From contig NZ_FONV01000004.1 in the NCBI RefSeq assembly GCF_900113015.1, positions 62,001 through 126,000 of the forward strand: a stretch of DNA of 64,000 bases. The letters are read 5' to 3'. Within the stretch, counting starts at the first letter, position 1. The number at the start of each line of letters is the position of its first letter. Position numbers and translations under genes: made by a program. The DNA is from Actinoplanes philippinensis. Its GTDB lineage: Bacteria; Actinomycetota; Actinomycetes; Mycobacteriales; Micromonosporaceae. Of this stretch, positions 19,353-25,954 are shown one piece after another. The notes under the pieces are model-generated. The model did not search any database, was not told the origin of the DNA, and saw nothing but the letters and a program-made list of their open reading frames with translations.

Positions 19353-19600
19353 GTCCGGCCCGCTTCGCCAACCACCGAGCCGGGTCCGGCCCGCTTCGCC
19401 AACCACCGAGCCGGGTCCGGCCCGCTTCGCCAACCACCGAGCCGGGTCCGGCCCGCTTCGCCAACCACCGAGCCGGGTCCGGCCCGCTTCGCCAACCACC
19501 GAGCCGGGTCCGGCCCGCTTCGCCAACCACCGAGCCGGGTCCGGCCCGCTTCGCCAACCACCGAGCCGGGTCCGGCCCGCTTCGTCAACCACCGACCTGG
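19353..19600. repeat. eight-copy 31-bp tandem repeat at the 3' end of the MBL gene
   Basis: Units start at 19353, 19384, 19415, 19446, 19477, 19508, 19539 and 19570, exactly 31 bp apart and almost identical. Each contains CGCCAACCACCGAGCCGGG. The last unit is the divergent one: it contains CGTCAACCACCGACCTGGG, in which TCA is the stop codon (19585) of the minus-strand MBL gene. The array therefore looks like an expansion of that gene's last codons into downstream DNA. It fills the 312-bp gap between the lipoprotein stop and the MBL stop. It has no spacers, so it is not a CRISPR. Confidence 0.9.
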
Positions 19601-20325
19601 GTCCGGTCGGCCAGGCCGGCGGCGGTGAACGCCTTCTCCAGGGCGTCGCGGCCCTCGGTGAAGTGCGCCCAGCTGTCGAAGTGCACCAGGACGACCTGCT
19701 GTGCGCCGAGAATCCGGGCGGCCTCGGCAGCCTGCGCGCTGTCCAGGGTGAGCAGCGCGCCGTCGAACAGCGGCGTCCGTACCGCCCCGGCGAAGATCAC
19801 CGCCGTGCCGAACGGGCCGAACCGACCGGCGATCTGCTCGACCAGTTCGAGGGCGGCGTTGTCGCCGCTGACATAGACCGGTGGCAGCCCGTCGGCGGTC
19901 AGCACGAACCCGGTGACCTCGCCGGTGATCGGCTCGCAGCCCTCCGGGCCGTGCCGCGCCGGGACCGCGGTGATCGTCACCGCGCCGACCTGGACCGACC
20001 CCCACGGGGCCAGGCCGCGGGCGGCGCCGCCGAGCCGTGCGGCGCCGCCGACCGTGGTGAGGGTGAGCGGGACGGTGGCGAGCAGGGCGCGACCGGAGTC
20101 GTCGAGGTTGTCCGGGTGCTGGTCGTGGGAGAGCAGGACCACGTCGACGCGGCCGAGGGTGTCCGGGCTCGCGGCGGGCGGGGCGAGTTTGGTCAGGGAG
20201 ACGCCGCTGGGTGAGACGTAGTCACGGGGCTCGTCGAAGGTGGGGTCGGTGAGCAGGCGCAGGCCGCCGTACTCGAACAGGGCGGTGGGGCCGCCGAAGG
20301 TCTGGACGGGGACGGCGTCAGCCAT
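19585..20325 (-). CDS. MBL-fold metallohydrolase (UlaG-like)
   Basis: 246 residues. The N-terminal half has ALFEYGGLRLLTDPTFDEP and LLSHDQHPDNLDDSG, an SHD-x-HxDN metal motif typical of UlaG/YfnH-like beta-lactamase-fold hydrolases. Later AVPARHGPEG (metal His), VYVSGDNA (bridging Asp) and LVHFDSWAHFTEG complete the site. The substrate is unknown; relatives act on phosphodiester or lactone bonds. It is divergent from a CGNR regulator across three copies of an ATCCGTGA/TCACGGAT half-site, so it is probably that regulator's target. Its last codons lie in the 31-bp repeat array. Confidence 0.85.
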   Translation of the reverse strand: MADAVPVQTFGGPTALFEYGGLRLLTDPTFDEPRDYVSPSGVSLTKLAPPAASPDTLGRVDVVLLSHDQHPDNLDDSGRALLATVPLTLTTVGGAARLGGAARGLAPWGSVQVGAVTITAVPARHGPEGCEPITGEVTGFVLTADGLPPVYVSGDNAALELVEQIAGRFGPFGTAVIFAGAVRTPLFDGALLTLDSAQAAEAARILGAQQVVLVHFDSWAHFTEGRDALEKAFTAAGLADRTQVGG

Positions 20326-20332
20326 GGGAACC

Positions 20333-20383
20333 TCACGGATAGAAGGTCTGTCATCCGTGAAGCTAGCCGTTTGTCACGGATGA
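20333..20383. promoter_or_regulatory. three half-site operator between MBL and CGNR genes
   Basis: TCACGGAT (20333-20340), TCATCCGTGA (20351-20360) and TCACGGATGA (20374-20383). The second and third form a perfect 10-bp-arm inverted repeat, and the first and second a further 8-bp-arm repeat. The third overlaps the -35 region of the CGNR promoter. Cooperative binding by the CGNR protein is inferred. Confidence 0.65.
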
Positions 20384-20399
20384 GCGCAAGCAGTACCGT
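20371..20399 (+). promoter_or_regulatory. promoter of the CGNR gene, probably leaderless
   Basis: TTGTCA (20371-20376), a 17-bp spacer and TACCGT (20394-20399). The GTG at 20407 follows 7 bases later, where transcription should begin, and there is no Shine-Dalgarno sequence. Confidence 0.5.
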
Positions 20400-20406
20400 G
20401 AGACCG

Positions 20407-20973
20407 GTGATCCCCGCAGCACCCGGCGCCGACCGTCACCCCGGGCTCGACCTGGCCAACAGCCGGCTCTCCCTGCCCGCCGACCAGACCCTCGACCTGC
20501 TCGCCACCCCCGCCGACGCCGGCCGCTGGCTGATCGACCGCGACCTCGTCCCGGCCGGCAGCGTCCTGCACGAGGTGTGCGCCGGCCGGCTGCGAGCGAT
20601 GCGGGAGCACATCCGCGACCTGTTCGCGGCCCACCTGCGAGCAGCCGAGCCACCCGCGGCGGCGCTCGACGCGATCAACACCGCCGTCACCCGGGTGCCG
20701 ACCGCCGCGCCACTGCGCTGGGATCCCGCCCACGGGCTCCACCGGGCGGCGCCGCACCCGACCGACCAGGTCGTCGACCACGCCCTCGGCGTCCTCGCCG
20801 CCGACACGGCCGACCTGCTGACCAGCGCCGACGCGGCCCGGCTGACCGCCTGCGACTCCCGGCCGTGCATGCGCTACCTGCTGCGCACCGGTCGCCGGCA
20901 CTGGTGCTCGGTGCGCTGCGGTGACCGGGCCCGCGCCGCCCGCGCATACGCCCGCCGTACCGCATCGGCCTGA
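20407..20973 (+). CDS. CGNR zinc-finger / ABATE-domain regulator
   Basis: 188 residues. The N-terminal part (LDLANSRLSLPADQTLDLLATPADAG and so on) is the ABATE ligand-binding module. The C-terminus carries the CGNR-type zinc finger CDSRPCMRYLLRTGRRHWCS followed by VRCGDRARAARAYARR, with four cysteines positioned to bind zinc and contact DNA. These proteins are putative stress regulators. GTG 20407 is chosen from the promoter spacing; ATG 20380 would lie inside the operator. Divergent from the MBL-fold gene. Confidence 0.8.
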   Translation: MIPAAPGADRHPGLDLANSRLSLPADQTLDLLATPADAGRWLIDRDLVPAGSVLHEVCAGRLRAMREHIRDLFAAHLRAAEPPAAALDAINTAVTRVPTAAPLRWDPAHGLHRAAPHPTDQVVDHALGVLAADTADLLTSADAARLTACDSRPCMRYLLRTGRRHWCSVRCGDRARAARAYARRTASA

Positions 20974-21047
20974 CCCTCGCAAAGTCGATGGCGTGATCGC
21001 GGCGGCCTGGATAGCGTGGCGGCATTCACGAGCCCGAGGAGGTCTCG

Positions 21048-21098
21048 ATGGTCTGCATGGTCCTCGGTGAGGTAGCCGCCACCGCCACGTCGCGCTGA
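21048..21098 (+). CDS. possible 16-codon leader peptide
   Basis: ATG at 21048 is preceded 5 bases upstream by a strong GAGGAGG ribosome site and encodes MVCMVLGEVAATATSR before a TGA. It sits in a 376-bp gene-free stretch ahead of an APH-type kinase gene. The strong ribosome site in otherwise non-coding DNA makes translation plausible, and a regulatory leader is one reading. No stem-loop pair for attenuation was identified. Confidence 0.3.
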   Translation: MVCMVLGEVAATATSR

Positions 21099-21116
21099 GC
21101 CTCGCGCGTCGTAGCG

Positions 21117-21290
21117 GTCACCGCCTCCGGCGGTCGCCGCTGCCCGACGGTCGCCGCTGCCCGGTGGTCACTGCCCTGCCGCAGTCACCGCCTCCGGCGG
21201 TCGCCGCCGCCCGGTGGTCGCCGCCGCCCGGTGGTCGCCGCCTTCCCGCGGTTATCGCCCTCCGGCGGTCGCCGCCGTCCGGCGGTTCTT
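21117..21290. repeat. degenerate GC-rich short repeats upstream of APH gene
   Basis: Imperfect 14-18 bp units built around GGTCGCCGCC and GCCCGGTGGTC, in about ten copies. Together with the short leader-like ORF they fill the gap between the CGNR gene and the kinase gene. No coding potential is convincing here. Confidence 0.6.
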
Positions 21291-21349
21291 TTGGGCGCCC
21301 AGAGCCGGCGCCGCTTCACCGCTGCATCATGCCGACACGAGGAGATTTC

Positions 21350-22144
21350 GTGGATTCCGCACCATCCTTCGAGCCGCTGCCCGCGGCCGACGGAGAACCC
21401 ACTCGAGTAGCACGTTACGGTTCCACCGTCCGGCGGCCCGCCGGGCCGTGGACCGGCACCGTTCACGCCCTGTTGCGTCACCTGGAGGAGGCCGGTTTCG
21501 CCGGCGCGCCCCGGGTGGTCGGCATCGACGCCGATGGCAACGAACTGGTGACCTGGATCGAGGGCGAGTTCGTGCACCCGCGGGCCTGGTCGGACCAGGG
21601 TGTCTGGCAGGTGGGCAGGTTGCTGCACGACCTGCACGCCGCCACTGCCGGTTTCCGCCCGCCACCCGACGCGGTCTGGCACCCGTGGTGGGCCCACCGG
21701 GACGGTCCCGGTTCGGTCATCGGCCACTGCGACGCCGGACCCTGGCACACCGTCGCCCGTGACGGGCTGCCGGTGGCGTTCATCGACTGGACCCTTGCGG
21801 GCCCGGTCGACCGCCTCGACGAGGTCGCTTCCACCGCCTGGTGGAACGCCCAACTCCACGGCGAGGACGTCGCCGCACGCAATGACCTGCCCGATCCGGT
21901 GGCCCGTTCCCGGCAACTGCGTCTGTTCCTGGACGGCTACGAGTTGCCCACGGCAGACCGGCCCGGCCTGGTCAACCGGATGATCGAGATCGCCATCCGG
22001 GACTGCGCCCACGAGGCAGCCCGCGCCCGGATCACGCCCGAGTCGACCGACTCGGGTCCGCTGTGGGCACTGGCCTGGCGGTCCCGCGCCGCCGACTGGA
22101 TGATCCGCCACCGCACACTGCTGGAACGCGCCATGACGGCGTAG
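21350..22144 (+). CDS. APH-family protein with altered catalytic loop
   Basis: 264 residues from GTG 21350, which has GAGGAG 5 bases upstream; longer frames run into repeats. It aligns along its length with the kinase at 1756 (VRRPAGPWTGTVHALLRHLEEAGF against VRRPLHPWSATIHELLRHLEAVGF). The catalytic loop reads HCDAGPWHT instead of HGDxGPWN: the catalytic Asp stays, but the metal-binding Asn is His. The second metal motif is FIDWTLAGP, lacking the usual second Asp. It may be a weak kinase, use another mechanism, or bind without catalysis. Substrate unknown. Confidence 0.75.
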   Translation: MDSAPSFEPLPAADGEPTRVARYGSTVRRPAGPWTGTVHALLRHLEEAGFAGAPRVVGIDADGNELVTWIEGEFVHPRAWSDQGVWQVGRLLHDLHAATAGFRPPPDAVWHPWWAHRDGPGSVIGHCDAGPWHTVARDGLPVAFIDWTLAGPVDRLDEVASTAWWNAQLHGEDVAARNDLPDPVARSRQLRLFLDGYELPTADRPGLVNRMIEIAIRDCAHEAARARITPESTDSGPLWALAWRSRAADWMIRHRTLLERAMTA

Positions 22145-22537
22145 CACACCGCGGCCGGGGCGGCCGGCGAACAACCGGCAACCCCGGCCGTAGGTTTACC
22201 CCGCGGCTACGACCATAGGTCCGCCCGACGCTCCCAGCCATAGGTCCGCCCGACGCTCCCAGCCATAGGTCCGCACCACGGCCCCAACCGTGGGTCCAAA
22301 CCAAGGCCCGACCCTTGGTCCGCGAGGCAGCCCCGACCGTAGGTCTTATCAACGGTCTCGACCGTCGGCGTTTTCCCTGCCCGCCGCGACCATGGGTTTG
22401 CGCGGCGGCTCCGGCCGCAAGGCCGCGAGGCGGTCACAACCGCAAGTCCACACGACGATCCTGACCACAGGCACCTCCCGGCCGCCACGGCCGTGGGTTT
22501 GCGCGGCGGCTCCGGCCGTCGGTGGCGGCCGGGGGCG
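22145..22537. repeat. degenerate 25-bp repeat array between APH and TetR genes
   Basis: This 393-bp gap has no convincing gene. Units beginning with CCATAGGTCC or CCGTRGGTC start at 22213, 22238, 22263, 22288, 22313, 22337 and 22362, that is every 24-25 bp, with increasing divergence. Two further related copies containing GGGTTTGCGCGGCGGCTCCG lie near 22390 and 22492. Unlike the other arrays in the window it does not resemble the end of a neighbouring gene. Confidence 0.7.
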
Positions 22538-23116
22538 TCAGAGGACGGCCAGCCGGTCCACCAGCAAATCGACACGGCGGCCGGTCTCCGCCGGCGGCAG
22601 GCGGTCCGCCCTGGTCAGGGTGGCCAGCCCGTGCAGGGCCGCCCAGAACAGTTCGGTGAACAGCCCCGGGTCCACACCGTCGCCGGCGACCTCGCCGAGG
22701 CTCTCCAGCAGGGCGGCGAAGGCGTCCTTGAGCGGCTCGGGAGTGTCCTCGCGGGCGAACGCCAAGCCCCCGTCGAGCTGGAACATGGCGTCGTAGACCG
22801 CCGGGCTGCGGGCGGCGAAGTCGAGGTAGGCACGGGCGAGGGCGACGACCCGGGCGCGCGGGCCGTCGGCGGCGGAGGCAGCGGCCCGCAGCGCGGCGGC
22901 CATCTCGGTGGCGCCCTGCAGCGCGACCGCGCCGATGATCTCCCGTTTGCCGCGGAAGTGGCTGTACAGAACGGGCTGGCTGTACTCGATGCGCTCGGCC
23001 AGCCGCCGGGTGGTGACCGCGTCCCACCCGTGCTGCTCGGCGATCTCACGGGCGGTCGCCAGGATCAGGCGCTCCCGGTCGGCCCGTTCCCGAGCCTTGC
23101 GTTCCTGTACCGACAT
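22538..23116 (-). CDS. TetR-family transcriptional regulator
   Basis: 192 residues. The N-terminal HTH (about residues 15-62) reads ILATAREIAEQHGWDAVTTR, then RLAERIEYSQPVLYSHFRGKREI, the TetR signature with the recognition helix ending in LYSHF. The C-terminal helical region carries the ligand pocket and dimer interface. It is divergent from a DUF1772 membrane protein. Two CTAGC-N3-GCTAG palindromes lie between them, so repression of both genes released by a small lipophilic ligand is the likely scheme (inference from family and layout). Confidence 0.88.
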   Translation of the reverse strand: MSVQERKARERADRERLILATAREIAEQHGWDAVTTRRLAERIEYSQPVLYSHFRGKREIIGAVALQGATEMAAALRAAASAADGPRARVVALARAYLDFAARSPAVYDAMFQLDGGLAFAREDTPEPLKDAFAALLESLGEVAGDGVDPGLFTELFWAALHGLATLTRADRLPPAETGRRVDLLVDRLAVL

Positions 23117-23125
23117 GCCTCGACC

Positions 23126-23171
23126 CTAGCACCGCTAGAAAATCGAGCGCCAATGATGCTAGCGTTGCTAG
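23126..23171. promoter_or_regulatory. two CTAGC-N3-GCTAG palindromes (probable TetR operators)
   Basis: CTAGCACCGCTAG at 23126-23138 and CTAGCGTTGCTAG at 23159-23171. The 5-bp arms are identical and the centres are 33 bp apart (about three helical turns). A lone GAGCTAG half-site follows near 23190. The repetition of the arms in a divergent promoter region supports operator function. Confidence 0.7.
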
Positions 23172-23207
23172 GTCAGCTGTCAGAGCTAGTTTCAAGGAGC
23201 CGTCCTC

Positions 23208-23654
23208 ATGCTCAGCACACTCCAGGTGATCACCATCGTGGTCGTCGGCGTCATGGTCGGCGTGGAGTTCGCCGTGGCCTTCGTCCTCAACCGGATCCTC
23301 GACGCCCTCCCCGACGACAGCGGCCAGCTCGGCCGGGCCCACGGCGGCCGCATGCTGGGCGCGGTGATGCCTTTCTGGTACGTCGGCTCGCTCGCCCTGG
23401 TCACACTCTGGGCCGTCACGGGATGGCACGGCCCCGGTACCGGCCTGGTCGTCACCGCCGGCGCGCTGCTGGTCGTCAGCGTGGTCATGTCGGTCCTGCT
23501 GCTGGTCCCGATCAACAACCGTGGCAAGACGTGGACCCCGGAGACCCGGCCGGCCGACTGGAAGCAGCAGTTGAACCGCTGGGACCGCTACCACTACGTC
23601 CGCGTCGCCGTCATCATCGCCGCGTTCGCTCTGCTGGCCGCCGCCTTGGTCTAG
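23208..23654 (+). CDS. DUF1772 (anthrone-oxygenase-like) membrane protein
   Basis: 148 residues with four hydrophobic helices (about 7-27, 52-68, 78-98 and 128-147). The conserved VEFAVAFVLNRIL near the start and the WTPETRPADWKQQLNRWDRYHYVR segment before the last helix are typical of DUF1772. Some relatives are anthrone oxygenases in polyketide pathways; most are uncharacterised. AAGGAG lies 9 bases before the ATG. It is probably repressed by the divergent TetR protein. Confidence 0.8.
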   Translation: MLSTLQVITIVVVGVMVGVEFAVAFVLNRILDALPDDSGQLGRAHGGRMLGAVMPFWYVGSLALVTLWAVTGWHGPGTGLVVTAGALLVVSVVMSVLLLVPINNRGKTWTPETRPADWKQQLNRWDRYHYVRVAVIIAAFALLAAALV

Positions 23655-24213
23655 AACTCCCGGATTCCCCGCCGTCGGTGGAGATCGGCGTCCCTTCCGG
23701 AGGGCGACGACCACCACCGGGCCGCTTCGACACGACAGAGGGGGTACGCGGTGAATCCCGGCCGAATCGTGCCCGCAGCCGAGATGGTCGGGCGGTGGTG
23801 TTCGAGCGGGCCGGGTCGCCGGCGTGGGCGTGGGCCTGACCGGCGAGGGCTGGGTGTTTCAACGGCGAGCGGACGGCGCACCCGGGCACGCTGCTGCTGA
23901 AGGCGGCCCACGCCCTGACCGGCCGACCGCACGCCGCGGCCGACGGGCCGAGCGCACGCAGCGGCAGACGGGCCGGCGGTGGTGTGCCCGTTCTCGGCGG
24001 CCGGCCGGCACGCACATTCCCGGTACTCGTCCCCGCCCCCGCCGGTGACTTGACCCGGATCAGGCGCTCCGCCGCCGGGTCCGCGGGATTCAGGCCGGCC
24101 TCGCCGACGATCTGCACGAGCGACTCGAAAGCGGCGCGGCGCAGGCGGCCCGGGCCGGGGACGTCGGTCACGGGAACGCTGCTACCGGACGGGTGATCGA
24201 TAGCATCGGCGGC
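23655..24213. other. 559-bp gap with little coding signal
   Basis: Between the DUF1772 gene and the VOC gene no full-length gene is convincing in any frame; long open frames here lack ribosome sites and a consistent third-position bias. One short minus-strand coding-like fragment (24046-24171) is listed separately. No clear repeat array was seen. A -10-like TAGCAT (24201-24206) lies 7 bases before the VOC start. Confidence 0.5.
24046..24171 (-). pseudogene. possible gene remnant
   Basis: From a GTG at 24171, about 42 codons read VTDVPGPGRLRRAAFESLV and continue to AAERLIRVKS with almost all third positions G or C and an amphipathic helical pattern, as in real actinobacterial genes. Beyond that point the frame becomes Pro/Arg/Thr-rich and loses protein character. 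This looks like the 5' end of a decayed gene. No family recognised, and a chance open frame in GC-rich DNA remains possible. Confidence 0.3.
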
Positions 24214-24939
24214 ATGGCGACACGGCTTGTGCAGATCAACATGAAGGCCCGGGACGAGGTGGCGCTGGGCCGGTTCTGGGCGCAGGCGCTGGGCTGGGGG
24301 ATGTCCAGTGAGGGGCCCGGGGTGGTCAATCTCGAACCCGAGGGGTTCCGCTATCCGGACCCGATCGCCGTCGTCGTGGACCTGGTCGTGTCCGCCCAGC
24401 CCAAGACGGTCAAGAACCGGGTGCACGTCGACCTGGCCACCACCTCGGCCGAGCACCGGGAGGAGACGGTCGCACGGCTGACGGCGCTCGGCGCGACGTT
24501 CGCCGATGTGGGGCAGGGCGACGTGCCGTGGACGGTGATGGCCGATCCGGAGGGCAACGAGTTCTGTGTGCTGGACTCGATGTACGAGCGGACCGGGCCG
24601 ATCGCGTCGGTGGTGGTCGACTGTGTGGATCCGCACGTGATGGCACGGTTCTGGGGTGAGGCGACGGACTGGACCGTGCACAGCGTGAGCGATGACGTCG
24701 CGGTTCTGCGGTCGGGTGAGGGCGTCGGGCCGTACCTCCAGTTCGCCCGTACCCCGGAGGTGAAGTCTGTCTGGAATCGTGTCCACCTGGATGTGCGGCC
24801 GTATCCGGGGGACGACCTGGCCGCCGAGGCGCAGCGGTTGCGGGCGCTCGGCGCGACCGCCGTCGACGTCGGTGACATCGCGTGGCGGGTCCTCGCCGAC
24901 CCGGAGGGTAACGAGTTCTGCCTGCTCACTCCGAGCTGA
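24214..24939 (+). CDS. tandem VOC (glyoxalase-fold) domain protein
   Basis: 241 residues made of two glyoxalase-like halves. Each starts with a strand and a helix containing ARFWG or LGRFWAQALGW and ends with MADPEGNEFCVL or LADPEGNEFCLL, the usual last strand with its metal-ligand Glu. Both halves contain NRVHxDL. This matches the actinobacterial glyoxalase-like family of two fused domains; substrate unknown, with roles in resistance or metabolism suggested for relatives. ATG 24214 is chosen; it has a -10-like TAGCAT 7 bases upstream and no Shine-Dalgarno. Confidence 0.8.
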   Translation: MATRLVQINMKARDEVALGRFWAQALGWGMSSEGPGVVNLEPEGFRYPDPIAVVVDLVVSAQPKTVKNRVHVDLATTSAEHREETVARLTALGATFADVGQGDVPWTVMADPEGNEFCVLDSMYERTGPIASVVVDCVDPHVMARFWGEATDWTVHSVSDDVAVLRSGEGVGPYLQFARTPEVKSVWNRVHLDVRPYPGDDLAAEAQRLRALGATAVDVGDIAWRVLADPEGNEFCLLTPS

Positions 24940-24992
24940 GTCGCCACAGGACGCGCACAGATCGACCACATTCGTCGTCTAGGTTCGCCGGT

Positions 24993-25511
24993 GTGACCAA
25001 TGAGGAATCGCCACGGCGGCGGCTGCGGGTGCTGCCGTGGCCCGTCGCGGTGCTGTGTGCCGGGATGCTGACGAACGCGGCCGCGACGATCTGGGACCTG
25101 GCCCATCTGGGTGAGTCGTTCAACTACGGCGACAGTCCGAACGGTGCTGTCGCGTACCTGCTGGAAGGTGGTTTCGCCTGGTTCCGGCTGGTCGGCACGG
25201 TGGTGCTGGCGCCGGTGTTGTGGGTGACGGCCCGGCGGGCGCACCGGCCCGGGTCGCGGGCGGCGGGCGTGGTCGGCCCGTTGTGCGTGCCTCTCGCCCT
25301 CTGCGGCGGGCTGCTGACCGGCACGAACGACGGCACCGACCCGGATCGGCTGGGCATCGTCCACGACGCCGGCACACCGGCCTGGGTCGGTGTGGCCGAC
25401 GTCGTGGGGCCGGCGGCGATCCTGCTCGGCGCCGCCGGCGCCCTGGTCGTGGTGCTGCGGGCCGTCGTGAGCTGGTCGAGGGTCAGTCGAGGCGGCGGTG
25501 CGGCGGGGTGA
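24993..25511 (+). CDS. small integral membrane protein, unknown function
   Basis: 172 residues from a GTG start, with about four hydrophobic helices (around 14-33, 63-80, 90-106 and 130-155) and a basic N-terminus (RRRLRVLPW). No family recognised. TAGGTT lies 7 bases before the GTG and no ribosome site is visible, so the mRNA may be leaderless. The 3' end overlaps the convergent VOC gene by 29 bp. Confidence 0.6.
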   Translation: MTNEESPRRRLRVLPWPVAVLCAGMLTNAAATIWDLAHLGESFNYGDSPNGAVAYLLEGGFAWFRLVGTVVLAPVLWVTARRAHRPGSRAAGVVGPLCVPLALCGGLLTGTNDGTDPDRLGIVHDAGTPAWVGVADVVGPAAILLGAAGALVVVLRAVVSWSRVSRGGGAAG

Positions 25512-25866
25512 AGAGGTTGACCAGGGTGCCGTCGGGGTCGCGCAGCAGCAGGGAGCGGTTGCCCCACGGCATCGTGGTCGGCGGCTGCACCAGGTCGTCG
25601 ATGCTGTCGCGCAGGCGGGTGTACTCGGCGTCGACGTCGTCGACGCGGAACTCGACGATCGCCGTGCGGTTGCTCGCCGGTTCGGCCGATCCGGCGGCGA
25701 ACAGGGCGACCGTGGCCGTGCTGCCGATGGCGAGGGTGGCGCCGGGCAGCGGGATCTCGGCGAAGTCGGGGGTGTGGCGGCGGGCGGTGCAGCCGGTGAC
25801 GGTCTCGTAGAAGTCGGTGAGGCGGGCGACGTCGGCGGTGATGACGCGGACCGAGGCGAAATGCAC
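25483..25866 (-). CDS. VOC-family (glyoxalase/bleomycin-resistance-like) protein
   Basis: 127 residues from GTG 25866 with AAGGAG 6 bases upstream. VRVITADVARLTDFYETVTG at the start and LLLRDPDGTLVNLFTPP at the end are the standard VOC beta-alpha-beta-beta-beta edges; the Glu in IVEFRVDD may be a metal ligand. Substrate unknown. It is divergent from a WYL regulator with an ATACCGG/CCGGTAT repeat between, so it is a likely target of that regulator. Confidence 0.8.
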   Translation of the reverse strand: MHFASVRVITADVARLTDFYETVTGCTARRHTPDFAEIPLPGATLAIGSTATVALFAAGSAEPASNRTAIVEFRVDDVDAEYTRLRDSIDDLVQPPTTMPWGNRSLLLRDPDGTLVNLFTPPHRRLD

Positions 25867-25911
25867 GGCGTTCTCCTTGGTGAGGTGGTTACGCCGGGAA
25901 CCGTAGCGGCG

Positions 25912-25936
25912 ATACCGGACAGGGTCCGCCCGGTAT
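25912..25936. promoter_or_regulatory. inverted repeat between VOC and WYL genes
   Basis: ATACCGG (25912-25918) and CCGGTAT (25930-25936) are separated by 11 bp, 18 bp between arm centres. It is placed to control both divergent genes; binding by the WYL protein is inferred. Confidence 0.5.
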
Positions 25937-25954
25937 TCGCGGGAGAATGCCGGC

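Noticed and set aside
19308..19592. Minus-strand repeat protein with 31-residue periodicity
   Set aside because: The frame exists only because a 31-bp repeat without stops is open in every phase. No ribosome site and no stable start; it lies downstream of the MBL stop.
19353..19600. CRISPR array
   Set aside because: Units abut without spacers, the last is part of a gene, and no cas genes are present.
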